Position numbers and translations under genes: made by a program | The notes under the pieces: model-generated | Told to the model about the DNA's origin: nothing | The model's input: the letters and a program-made list of their open reading frames with translations, nothing else | Database searches by the model: none | Part shown: one piece after another, positions 1 through 7,937 of the stretch | Position numbering within the stretch: the stretch's first letter is position 1 | Layout: each line of letters begins with the position of its first letter | Assembly: GCA_016302505.1 (NCBI GenBank) | Contig: JAEDNL010000020.1 | Coordinates: 1 to 22,023, forward strand | DNA length: 22,023 nt | Reading direction: 5' to 3' | From: Bacilli bacterium | Lineage (GTDB): Bacteria; Bacillota_I; Bacilli_A; RF39; UBA660

Positions 1-1559
1 TAGGAGATAAATGTTATAAAATATTAAGAACAACTGAAAATGGTAATGTTAAATTAATGTATCATGATGAAGCTAAACCAGATGGCACATGTAATGAAAA
101 TGTAAATTATAGAGAAAGTGCTGAATTACTAGGAGGGCAAGTAGAAAATCAAGTTAGATATAATTATGGTACTTTTGATGTAACATATGGGGGATATATG
201 ATTGGTGATACTAAGTTAGTTCCTTTTCAAGTGTCCCAGTATGTAGAAGGAGGATTACTTGATAACAAAAAAGAATATTCTTTTTATAAAAATTATGAAT
301 ATAAGGATGGTAAATTCTATTTAAATGGTGATAAGATAAAAGGAAATTATTTTAACTTATGCAAACCAGGGAAATGTAGTATAAAAAATTATTATACTTG
401 TTTAGAAAGTTCAGTAACTGATGAGAATATTTGTGAACAATTAGTTTTACAAGTTTATAACGACGGTTCACTTTTAAAAGGAATTATGGTTGTGAATGAA
501 AATATATCTAAAGGCTCTAATGATTATTATTTTAGTGATTCGTATGAATATAAATTTGGTCAATTTAAACAAACAGGTAATATTATTTCAACTGAAAATG
601 TTAAATTTTCTGATCTTTGCAATTCCACATCATGTAAAATAAAAGGATATTATACACTATTAGATGAAGATAAAGATATTTTATATAAAGTAATTGGAGT
701 AGATGGTGAATGGCTGTTATTAGAAGGACAAATTTATGGAACAACAGATAAATCTTCTTCTTTAAGTAATAATAAAAACAGTGCAATAAAAGATGTAGTT
801 GATGAATGGTATGAAAAGAATATACTAGCTAATAATCTATCTTCAAAAATAGCTGATGAAATTTATTGTAATGATCGAAGCCAACTTACTATAGATAAAG
901 AATCATTTATTAATGATTATATAAAAGAAAATAAAGATAATATTATTAAAGAAGTAAATGAAGAAACATTAAGTGAGTTTGGTTATACTTTAGATGAATA
1001 TTTAATTGCTATAGCAAACCTGGCATATCTTGAAGAAACAGGAGCATTAGAAGAACGTAATAATTTTGGTGATATATATATTAAATATTCAATTACATAT
1101 AGATTAGAAAAAGATACTAATGATACTAAAAAAATTAAAAAATATATAAAAGATGTTTCTAAACCAACATATAAGTGTAAAAATAAAAATGATATGTTTA
1201 CTACTTCAAATCTTGGAAATGGTAAATTAAAGTACCCTACTGCAATTATAACTTTAGACGAGATTGCATATGCTGGGGCTTCTGTTGATACAAAAAATAC
1301 AAGTTATATTGGCTATAATATAGGTAGTTTTTGGACAATGACACCAGTTGTATATAATGCTGATATGGGACGTGGATTGTCTGTAGGGGTTGTTAGAAAT
1401 AATGGAACTTTACAAACCGTTCATCCTAATAATAATACTGTAAATCTTGATGATGGTTTAATGAAAAGAGCAATACCTGTGATATCACTTAAATCAGATG
1501 TAGAAATAACTAAAGGAAATGGAACTGTAAATGAGCCATATATTGTAAAAATTAATTAA
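1..1559 (+). CDS. Secreted paired-cysteine ectodomain protein, probably prepilin-anchored (5' truncated by window edge)
   Basis: The reading frame is open from the first base. The first ATG, at 57, is internal: codons from position 3 read GDKCYKILRT, matching residues 219-228 of the paralogue at 1601. The true start lies left of the window, and a prepilin-like N-terminus there is inferred by homology only. The visible 519 residues contain two copies of a roughly 85-residue module, each with an aromatic strand followed by LCx4C(K/S)IxxYYT (around 360 and 618). After these come NLSSKIADEIYCNDRS, a TYKC segment, LKYPTAIITLDEIAYAG, FWTMTP and a terminal LKSDVEITKGNGT block. Abundant paired cysteines suggest disulfides and an extracellular location. 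Function is unknown; a surface or pilus-associated protein is my inference. It is separated by 41 bp from the downstream paralogue and probably cotranscribed with it. Confidence 0.85.
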   Translation, partial: GDKCYKILRTTENGNVKLMYHDEAKPDGTCNENVNYRESAELLGGQVENQVRYNYGTFDVTYGGYMIGDTKLVPFQVSQYVEGGLLDNKKEYSFYKNYEYKDGKFYLNGDKIKGNYFNLCKPGKCSIKNYYTCLESSVTDENICEQLVLQVYNDGSLLKGIMVVNENISKGSNDYYFSDSYEYKFGQFKQTGNIISTENVKFSDLCNSTSCKIKGYYTLLDEDKDILYKVIGVDGEWLLLEGQIYGTTDKSSSLSNNKNSAIKDVVDEWYEKNILANNLSSKIADEIYCNDRSQLTIDKESFINDYIKENKDNIIKEVNEETLSEFGYTLDEYLIAIANLAYLEETGALEERNNFGDIYIKYSITYRLEKDTNDTKKIKKYIKDVSKPTYKCKNKNDMFTTSNLGNGKLKYPTAIITLDEIAYAGASVDTKNTSYIGYNIGSFWTMTPVVYNADMGRGLSVGVVRNNGTLQTVHPNNNTVNLDDGLMKRAIPVISLKSDVEITKGNGTVNEPYIVKIN

Positions 1560-1600
1560 ATATAATATATTTAATATATATAATAAAGAGGTTAAAGGAT

Positions 1601-3769
1601 ATGAAAAGAAAAGGATTTACATTAGTAGAATTACTAGCAGTAATCGCAATATTAGCAATATTAGTTGTAATAGCATTACCTAATGTTATAAAATTATTTA
1701 ATGATGCGAAAAAGAATACATTTTTAACGGAGGTAAAATCATTATATAATAGTGCTACTGCAAAATATATATCTGAATCATTAAAAGGAAATAAATTAAG
1801 TGAAATAAACTCAAATGATTCAAGTAAATTAGATTTAAATGGTAATCTAGTATATAAAATTAAATTAGATAGTGATGGAAGAATTAAATCAGTCGCAGTA
1901 AAGAAAGGTAACTATTGTATAACTACAAATAAAGAATCATCAGAAATAAAAATAAGCGATGTAAAAGAAGACTGTGATGGATTTAGTGTACTAGCAAACT
2001 GGTATGATGAATGTAAAGATAAAAATACATTAAGATGTAAAATGTTAAGTGATAATGTAACATATAACGATAGTGTTAAAAGTGAGTATGTAGCAAGTAA
2101 TAGTGGAATAAATTTTAAAGAAATATCAAGTGATACGAATGGAAAAGGATTATATTATTCACTTGATTCAGATGTAACAGATGAAAATAATGATGGACTT
2201 ACTAATAGAATATATTACTATAGAGGAGATATTAATAATAATTTTGTAGTCTTAGGAGATAAATGTTATAAAATATTAAGAACAACTGAAAATGGTAATG
2301 TTAAATTGATGTATTATGATGATGCCAAATCAGATGGCACATGTAGTGAAAATGTATCAAATAAAGAGGGTCTAGAATTGATTAGTGCATATAATTTTTA
2401 TAATTATTTTGATAATACATATGTTGGTTATATGTATGGTGATGAAAAACTAAGACCTCATGTAACTCTTGATGTTCCTTTGAGTATAATTGAAAAACCA
2501 GAGCTTAAAACAAATAATATTTATTATTCATCTAATTATACTTTTAAAAATGGAAAGTATTATTTATCAGAGAAATTTGAAAATGGTAAATTTAATGACT
2601 TATGTTCAAATAAAGAATGTAAAATTGAAAACTATTACACATGTATAAGCATCAATAAAGAAGAGGGATGTTCTAATTTATATCAAATTTTTACTAAATC
2701 TCTATTAATGAAAATAAACTCTGTGAGGACTATAAATGTTTCTTCAAATACTGAGTATGCTAAATCAATTAAATATACTAATGGTCAATTTAGTCTAGAA
2801 GGAGATACATTAACTGGAAGTGTAGGAACTGATTCTGTTTTATGTAACCCTACAGATTGTAAGATAAAGGATTATTACTTTTTAGGAAGATCTAACGAAG
2901 CTGCTATTTATAGAGTTTTAGGGTATAGTGAAGAAAATTATTTATATGTAGAATTATTAACTTATGGAACTACTACTCAAAAAGAAGCATTGTCTAATAA
3001 AAATGATAGTTCTATAAAATTAATGATTGATGCATGGTATAAAGAAAATATAGAAGATAAGAATTTATCTTCAAAAATAGCTGATGAAATATATTGTAAT
3101 GATAGATCTTTATTAACCGATATTGATGAAGCAAAACTTAAAAAAATTATCATGAAAGAAATTGAGAACGAAAATATTAATGAGTTAATGGTAAAATATG
3201 GCTATGATGATGAAACTACTTTTATAAATGATTATTTAGACTTTTATAAAAATTTCACTCTTCTAACATTACATGGTTTAAATTATAATTCATATTCTTC
3301 ACAATACGATTCTCTTTATAGAATTAAAGGATTAGATGATTTTTTTAAATCAATTCAAGATGTAATAAATCAAAAAGACAAACCATCTTATAAATGCATG
3401 AATAAAGAAGATAGATTTACTACATCATCTCTTGGAAATAGTAAATTAAAATATCCAACCGCTACGTTAACACTTGATGAAGTCGCCTATGCTGGTGGTA
3501 CTTTTGAAAAAAGTAATAAAAATTATTTTTTAGCAAATAATGATAGTTTTTGGACTATGACTCCAGCAAGTTATAATGATGATATGGGATATGGTGCATA
3601 TGTTGGTGCAATTTCAAAAGATGGCACATTAGGAATGGCACCAGTTATGGCTCCTATTGATATGAGTTCTAATTGGGAAGGTAATATCATTCCTACAATA
3701 TCACTTAAATCAGATGTAGAAATAACTAAAGGAAATGGAACTATTTCTAATCCATATACAATTAAGTAA
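1601..3769 (+). CDS. Prepilin-type N-terminal cleavage/methylation protein with large paired-cysteine ectodomain
   Basis: A 722-residue protein starting MKRKGFTLVELLAVIAI. It has a basic leader, Gly at -1, Phe at +1 and Glu at +5 of the processing site, then a roughly 20-residue hydrophobic helix ending in ALPNV: a class III (type IV pilin or ComGC-like) signal. The pilin-like helix continues to about residue 60. The rest is an ectodomain: YYYRGDINNNF near 205, GDKCYKILRT at 219-228, VGYMYG, two Cys modules (C335/C340 and C415/C420), EIYCNDRS, LDEVAYAGG, FWTMTP at 650-655, and a terminal LKSDVEITKGNGT block. Typical pilins are 100-200 residues, so this is a pilin-anchored large domain, perhaps a minor or tip pilin. 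Processing needs a prepilin peptidase, and none is in the window. A purine-rich AAAGG precedes the ATG. Function of the ectodomain is unknown. Confidence 0.88.
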   Translation: MKRKGFTLVELLAVIAILAILVVIALPNVIKLFNDAKKNTFLTEVKSLYNSATAKYISESLKGNKLSEINSNDSSKLDLNGNLVYKIKLDSDGRIKSVAVKKGNYCITTNKESSEIKISDVKEDCDGFSVLANWYDECKDKNTLRCKMLSDNVTYNDSVKSEYVASNSGINFKEISSDTNGKGLYYSLDSDVTDENNDGLTNRIYYYRGDINNNFVVLGDKCYKILRTTENGNVKLMYYDDAKSDGTCSENVSNKEGLELISAYNFYNYFDNTYVGYMYGDEKLRPHVTLDVPLSIIEKPELKTNNIYYSSNYTFKNGKYYLSEKFENGKFNDLCSNKECKIENYYTCISINKEEGCSNLYQIFTKSLLMKINSVRTINVSSNTEYAKSIKYTNGQFSLEGDTLTGSVGTDSVLCNPTDCKIKDYYFLGRSNEAAIYRVLGYSEENYLYVELLTYGTTTQKEALSNKNDSSIKLMIDAWYKENIEDKNLSSKIADEIYCNDRSLLTDIDEAKLKKIIMKEIENENINELMVKYGYDDETTFINDYLDFYKNFTLLTLHGLNYNSYSSQYDSLYRIKGLDDFFKSIQDVINQKDKPSYKCMNKEDRFTTSSLGNSKLKYPTATLTLDEVAYAGGTFEKSNKNYFLANNDSFWTMTPASYNDDMGYGAYVGAISKDGTLGMAPVMAPIDMSSNWEGNIIPTISLKSDVEITKGNGTISNPYTIK

Positions 3770-3776
3770 TAACTAT

Positions 3777-3801
3777 AAAAGGCTGTTTATTCAGCCTTTT
3801 T
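3777..3801. terminator. Bidirectional intrinsic terminator between convergent genes
   Basis: A 9-bp stem (AAAAGGCTG / CAGCCTTTT) with a 6-nt loop is flanked by A and T runs. It can serve both the pilin-like gene from the left and tmcAL from the right; the tmcAL stop codon lies at the loop. Confidence 0.8.
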
Positions 3802-4935
3802 AATATAAATTGGTTTATTTCTTATTTCTAAATCTAATATATCAGTATAAACATTTGAATAGATTTCTGTGATTCTTTTTTCTATTTCTAATGTTTTATA
3901 TTTTTTAGTATCATATTTATTTAGAATAGGTAATTTAATTTCATCTTTTATTTCATTTAAATAAGTTCTTCCATTCTCAGTAAAACCTAATATTCTAATA
4001 TACTCTAATTTTTGTATTTGTTTATTTTCTTCCTTAGTAAATGAACATAATACATGGTTTAACATTCTTGAAATTCTATTATAAGTATATCTTTTTGTTT
4101 TAATGTGTTTTACAAGTTCATCTAGTGAATTACATTTATTAATATATTTTTTAATTCTAACATTTAAACCTTCATCAACATCAACATATTTTTCTAAATT
4201 ATCTTCAGATATTATTTTATATTTTAAAAATTCAAAATACTTACTTTCTAATGTTTTATTTTTTAAAATATCGTATACTTCTTTTGGTACTTTATCTTTA
4301 ATAGTTTTTCTTTCTGTTAATCTATTTCTTATATTTGATGCTGAAACTATTTTATTATTTAAATCTAAGTCATGATAACTATTTGTTCTTTTAATATTAA
4401 AAAGTCTTATAAAATATCCATTACTATAAATTTCTTTTATATAACTTACTGCGAGCAAGTCATTTGGTTCTTTAATGTCATAATCTATTAATTCTATTAA
4501 TGCACTGTTAACAGCACTAGGGTAGTTATAACCTTTTTTTATATAACTTTTAACTTTAATATCAAAGTCTATATTATTTATTTGTACTTGTGCTGCTTCT
4601 TTTAATTTATTAGTATCATTACATTCACTACCAAAGCATAAATAATCTATGTATAATTTTTCTAATAATGATACACTATATTTAGCAAATGTATCACTAC
4701 TTTGAGTACTATATACATATGGAAGTTCTATTACTATATCAACTCCATGTAATAGAGCAACTTTAGTTTTTTCCCATTTATTTAATATAGAAAGTTCTCC
4801 TCTTTGGGTATAAGAAGAAGAAGTACATACTATTATAATTGATTCTGGATATTTTTCTTTTATTTTTTTAATTTGATAAATATGTCCATTATGAAATGGA
4901 TTATATTCTGCGATTATACCAATAACTTTCTTCAT
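3787..4935 (-). CDS. tmcAL: tRNA(Met) cytidine acetate ligase (YlbM/TmcAL family)
   Basis: A 382-residue protein with a nucleotidyltransferase-fold N-terminus: GIIAEYNPFHNGH at residues 6-18 is the ATP-binding HxGH-type motif, followed by SSSYTQRGE and FGSEC. This pattern is that of TmcAL (B. subtilis YlbM), which uses ATP and acetate to make N4-acetylcytidine at the wobble position of elongator tRNA-Met. Length is slightly below the roughly 400-415 residues usual for the family. The start is fixed by AAGGAG just upstream and by a strong promoter (TTGAAT, 17 bp, TGCTATAAT). It is monocistronic, divergent from rpmF, and convergent with the pilin-like gene. Confidence 0.92.
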   Translation of the reverse strand: MKKVIGIIAEYNPFHNGHIYQIKKIKEKYPESIIIVCTSSSYTQRGELSILNKWEKTKVALLHGVDIVIELPYVYSTQSSDTFAKYSVSLLEKLYIDYLCFGSECNDTNKLKEAAQVQINNIDFDIKVKSYIKKGYNYPSAVNSALIELIDYDIKEPNDLLAVSYIKEIYSNGYFIRLFNIKRTNSYHDLDLNNKIVSASNIRNRLTERKTIKDKVPKEVYDILKNKTLESKYFEFLKYKIISEDNLEKYVDVDEGLNVRIKKYINKCNSLDELVKHIKTKRYTYNRISRMLNHVLCSFTKEENKQIQKLEYIRILGFTENGRTYLNEIKDEIKLPILNKYDTKKYKTLEIEKRITEIYSNVYTDILDLEIRNKPIYIKKAE

Positions 4936-4958
4936 GACTTTCTCCTTTAATTAATGAA

Positions 4959-4987
4959 ATTATAGCAAAAATAGATAAAATATTCAA
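4959..4987 (-). promoter_or_regulatory. Promoter of tmcAL
   Basis: On the minus strand, TTGAAT (4982-4987), a 17-bp spacer, then TATAAT (4959-4964) preceded by TGC, i.e. an extended -10. The start codon lies 23 nt beyond the -10, with AAGGAG between. Confidence 0.75.
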
Positions 4988-5014
4988 TTTTTAATACAAA
5001 ATATAAGATTTTAC

Positions 5015-5043
5015 TTGATATTTTTTTTATTTTGTGCGAAAAT
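5015..5043 (+). promoter_or_regulatory. Putative promoter of rpmF
   Basis: TTGATA (5015-5020), a 17-bp spacer, then GAAAAT (5038-5043) preceded by TGC. The -10 is a weak match but spacing is ideal. It implies a leader of about 45 nt before rpmF, with no obvious structured element in it. Confidence 0.5.
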
Positions 5044-5094
5044 GTTAGAGCGAAGAGATAGTATTAATAATCTTGATAATAAGGAGGAATAAAA

Positions 5095-5307
5095 ATGAAA
5101 TTAAATATTACTTTATTTGGTGCATTACCTTTTAGAAGAATTAGTAAAACTGCTAAAAGACAAAGAAGAACTCATTTAAAGAAAGCAGCTCCAACTGTTG
5201 CTACTTGTAGTAATTGTGGAAATGTTTTAGCACCACATAGAGCTTGTACTAAGTGTGGATACTATAAAGGTAAATCTGCTATAAAAGTTAAAGAAGAGAA
5301 TAAGTAA
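5095..5307 (+). CDS. rpmF: Large ribosomal subunit protein bL32 (zinc-ribbon form) with extended N-terminus
   Basis: A 70-residue protein. ALPFRRISKTAKRQRRTH at residues 10-27 and the C4 zinc ribbon CSNCGN...CTKCGYYKGK are diagnostic of bL32 of the 50S subunit. Usual bL32 proteins start MAVPxRR; here nine residues (MKLNITLFG) precede the equivalent ALPFRR. The ATG at 5095 has a perfect AAGGAGG seven bases upstream. No ATG, GTG or TTG codon in this frame lies nearer to the conserved block, so the extension appears real. The C-terminus also runs past the usual end (SAIKVKEENK). The four-cysteine form is the zinc-replete paralogue. The gene is monocistronic, with a terminator immediately after its stop. 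Confidence 0.95.
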   Translation: MKLNITLFGALPFRRISKTAKRQRRTHLKKAAPTVATCSNCGNVLAPHRACTKCGYYKGKSAIKVKEENK

Positions 5308-5331
5308 GTCACTATGTGACTTTTTCTTTTT
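5306..5331 (+). terminator. Intrinsic terminator after rpmF
   Basis: A perfect 7-bp stem AAGTCAC/GTGACTT with a 3-nt loop, followed by TTTCTTTTT. It starts inside the rpmF stop codon. Confidence 0.8.
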
Positions 5332-5346
5332 AATTAATTTAACTTG

Positions 5347-5355
5347 TGATATAAT
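5347..5355 (+). promoter_or_regulatory. Extended -10 promoter of the mscS-like gene
   Basis: TGATATAAT with no convincing -35. The expected transcription start near 5362 coincides with an upstream in-frame ATG, leaving GGAGG (5364-5368) as the first translation signal. Confidence 0.6.
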
Positions 5356-5373
5356 TTTATTATGGAGGTAGAT

Positions 5374-6177
5374 ATGGAAAAACTATTTGAAAAAATAGCT
5401 AATGGAGGAAGCGATTTTTTAGTTAATTTAGTAGTATCATTATTAATATTAATTATTGGTTTTAAAATAGTTAGTTTACTTGAAAAATCATTTAAAAAGG
5501 AACATAAGTTTTCTAAATTAGATCCGAGTGTTAAAAGTTTTATAGTTAGTTTTATAATTATTGGTCTTAAAGTATTATTATGTATTATGGCATTAACTAA
5601 TTTAGGTGTACCATCAGCAACTATTATTACTTTATTTGGTTCATGTGCTTTAGCAGTAGGTTTAGCACTTCAAGGTGGACTTTCTAACCTAGCAGGTGGT
5701 CTTATGATATTAATATTTAAACCATTTAAAGTAGGAGATTATATTAGTGCTAATGGATATGAAGGATATGTTAAAAGTGTAACTATGTTTTATACTTGTT
5801 TAGTTAGTCTAGATAATAAAGTATTGCAATTACCTAATGGTAATTTATCTAATAGTGAAATAACTAATTACACTATGAATAAACTTAGAATGCTTGACAT
5901 TAGAGTTTCAGTATCATATGATTCAGATATAAAAAAAGTAAAAGATGTTTTATCAAAAGTTGCTAATAATTATGATTTAATATTAAAAGATAAGGATATT
6001 AATATTAGATTAAAAGAAATGTCTGACTCGTCTTTAATATTTATATTTAGAGCGTGGGTAAATACTAAAGATTATTGGACTGCATTTTATGATATTAATG
6101 AATTAATAAAAGAATCATTGGATAAAAATAAAATTGAAATACCTTATCCTCAAATGGATATTCATATGAAAAAATAA
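5374..6177 (+). CDS. mscS: Small-conductance mechanosensitive channel, MscS family
   Basis: A 267-residue protein with three N-terminal hydrophobic segments. The third is the glycine/alanine-rich pore helix (GSCALAVGLALQGGLSNLAG), followed by KPFKVGDYI, the start of the beta domain, and a cytoplasmic alpha/beta domain. Size and layout match minimal MscS channels that release solutes on hypo-osmotic shock. The start is placed at the ATG at 5374, not the in-frame ATG at 5362: GGAGG lies 5 nt before 5374, and the -10 at 5350-5355 puts transcription initiation on the first ATG. It has its own promoter and terminator, so it is probably a single-gene unit. Confidence 0.93.
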   Translation: MEKLFEKIANGGSDFLVNLVVSLLILIIGFKIVSLLEKSFKKEHKFSKLDPSVKSFIVSFIIIGLKVLLCIMALTNLGVPSATIITLFGSCALAVGLALQGGLSNLAGGLMILIFKPFKVGDYISANGYEGYVKSVTMFYTCLVSLDNKVLQLPNGNLSNSEITNYTMNKLRMLDIRVSVSYDSDIKKVKDVLSKVANNYDLILKDKDINIRLKEMSDSSLIFIFRAWVNTKDYWTAFYDINELIKESLDKNKIEIPYPQMDIHMKK

Positions 6178-6204
6178 ACAAACTAAAATTTGTTTATTTT
6201 TTTT
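6173..6204 (+). terminator. Intrinsic terminator after mscS
   Basis: A 10-bp AT-rich stem AATAAACAAA/TTTGTTTATT with a 6-nt loop, followed by eight consecutive T including the stem end. Confidence 0.75.
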
Positions 6205-6250
6205 AAAAAAAGTATTTTATATTGAAAAGTTCAAAATATATAAAATAAAT

Positions 6251-6550
6251 GTACACATAGCACTAAAATTATATTCTAATAATATAGAAGTAATCAATAA
6301 ATATAAATCAGTCATAATGTTTTAATAGATAGAAAAGTTAAGCATGATATGAGAAAGTTATTAAATATGGAAAAAGATTAGAAAATTTAAATAATGATAT
6401 AATATTCATATAATTTATGAATGAAGAAGATCAAAGAAAATTATCTGAGTTAGATAATATCAAACAAGATACTGCTAGAAAATTAAAAGAAAAAATATTG
6501 ATGTAGAAATAATATTCGAAATAATTGGTTTATGTGTTGAAGAAATATAA
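6251..6550 (+). pseudogene. Decayed coding remnant, family unrecognised
   Basis: No intact gene lies between 6205 and 6735. Successive short open stretches in shifting frames read like eroded protein: from 6251 (VHIALKLYSNNIEV... to a stop at 6323), from 6322 (LIDRKVKHDMRKLLNMEKD to 6379), from 6381 (ENLNNDIIFI, stop at 6411, then MNEEDQRKLSELDNIKQDTA to 6504), and from 6497 (IDVEIIFEIIGLCVEEI to 6548). The last shift falls in an A-rich run. A further short fragment, CACIDGGTSNTVYLTRK (6616-6666), follows. I infer frameshift and stop decay of one or two genes; I do not recognise the parent. Chance low-complexity AT sequence is the alternative. Confidence 0.35.
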
Positions 6551-6718
6551 AATTTATAGAAGTGCATTTTTATTTTTAATTGTATACTTTAACATATATT
6601 AAGATTGATTAAAAATGTGCCTGTATTGATGGTGGAACTTCTAATACTGTATATTTGACTCGTAAATAGAGAAACATAATATGTCTTTTTGATTGTAAAA
6701 TTTATATATTTATGTTAT

Positions 6719-6724
6719 TATAAT
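6719..6724 (+). promoter_or_regulatory. Putative -10 of the gene at 6736
   Basis: TATAAT ends 11 nt before the start codon, predicting a 5' untranslated leader of only about 5 nt. No -35 is evident. Confidence 0.4.
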
Positions 6725-6735
6725 AATGTGATAAT

Positions 6736-7908
6736 ATGAGTGAGAAAGAAGTAATAAAAAGTTTATTGAGTGATTTAATTAAGACAATAAATGATTGTTA
6801 TTTTTTATATGAGTCTCATAAGAAATCATCTGTTTTGGAAAGTACTGAGAGTAAAAATAATATTATTAAATATAATATATATAAAAAAGTATATGATATG
6901 CTTATTAAAGTTAAAAGTATTAGTGATATTGATGTAGTTAAATCATCTATTAAAAATGATATTGTATCTATTGTTAATAGACAAAATGAGATGGTTCAAT
7001 TATATAGGAATGCTAGTGATACTAATGAATCTATCAAGTATAAAAATGAAGCAAATAGATTAACTTATAAATATAAAATATTGTGTGATATTGTTTCTTT
7101 TATAGATAATTATGTTTCTAAATATGATAAGAATAAAGATCTTGTAAAGGAAAATAAAGAAACTAAGAAGAAATATAGTGATAGTAATGTTCTTAGTATA
7201 GTAAGAATGCTTAATAGTATTAAAGATGCTAAAATAGATTTATATAGAAATGGTTTTTCTATTGAAAAGAGAAAAAAATTATTTAATTTATGTAGTAAAA
7301 GAGAGAGTATTGTTGAATCAGTACTTGGATATGAAGGAATTAATGTACTTGGAGAAATAGAGAGTCTTGAAGATACTATTTATTCTAAATTATTTATTAG
7401 TGAAAAAGAGTATGTTATTGACTCTTCTGGTTTTAGAAAAAAGTTTGATAAAATGATTCATGAATTGAGTGATATTATTTTTTATGGTGAGGATAGTGAA
7501 ACTTTTAAAAATCAAAATAACTTAAAATATAAAGATTTACTGGAGTATAAAGTGCGTCAATATAAAAATCTTATGTATAGTGTAGGCATTAATGGGGATG
7601 ATTTATTATCAAGACTATCTGTTTGTAATCTAGATGGTAATTATGATAAATTCAAATCTAAATACAAAAAAGATAAAATTGGTTCTGAAGTAGTAAGTAA
7701 AGTAAATTATTTTGATAATTTAAGTGATATAAATACTACTATTGAAAGAATGATGCGTGAAGGAGAAGAATATATTAAAAATAATAATAATCTTATTAGA
7801 GTTAAAGATAGTGGTAAAACTAAAGAAGACATGTTAATTGAACTTAAAAATAAATATTCTACTTTATTTGATATGATGGAGAGTAGAAAGATGGAAATGA
7901 CAATGTAA
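6736..7908 (+). CDS. Hypothetical helical protein (390 aa)
   Basis: I do not recognise this family. The protein is soluble-looking (no signal peptide or membrane segment), rich in Lys, Ser, Asp and Asn, and apparently almost entirely helical. It has stretches of coiled-coil character around residues 60-150 and 200-260. Cysteines are few and scattered and no catalytic motif is visible. Upstream of the ATG there is only GTGAT, 3 nt away, and a TATAAT 11 nt away, so translation may start near the 5' end of the mRNA. It sits between a decayed region and a housekeeping cluster, suggesting an accessory or fast-evolving gene. An ORF this long in such AT-rich DNA is unlikely by chance. Confidence 0.75.
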   Translation: MSEKEVIKSLLSDLIKTINDCYFLYESHKKSSVLESTESKNNIIKYNIYKKVYDMLIKVKSISDIDVVKSSIKNDIVSIVNRQNEMVQLYRNASDTNESIKYKNEANRLTYKYKILCDIVSFIDNYVSKYDKNKDLVKENKETKKKYSDSNVLSIVRMLNSIKDAKIDLYRNGFSIEKRKKLFNLCSKRESIVESVLGYEGINVLGEIESLEDTIYSKLFISEKEYVIDSSGFRKKFDKMIHELSDIIFYGEDSETFKNQNNLKYKDLLEYKVRQYKNLMYSVGINGDDLLSRLSVCNLDGNYDKFKSKYKKDKIGSEVVSKVNYFDNLSDINTTIERMMREGEEYIKNNNNLIRVKDSGKTKEDMLIELKNKYSTLFDMMESRKMEMTM

Positions 7909-7924
7909 ATTGTCTTTTATTTTT
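7899..7924 (+). terminator. Weak intrinsic terminator
   Basis: A 6-bp stem GACAAT/ATTGTC with a 4-nt loop holding the stop codon of the preceding gene, followed by TTTTATTTTT. Short stem, so readthrough is likely. Confidence 0.5.
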
Positions 7925-7937
7925 ATTAAAATTATAT

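Noticed and set aside
601..786. Minus-strand open frame inside the first pilin-like gene
   Set aside because: Antisense shadow of a well-supported gene; low-complexity composition and no start signals.
4103..4375. Plus-strand open frame opposite tmcAL
   Set aside because: Shadow frame of tmcAL, with Ser/Phe/Leu-rich composition typical of the reverse of AT-rich coding DNA.
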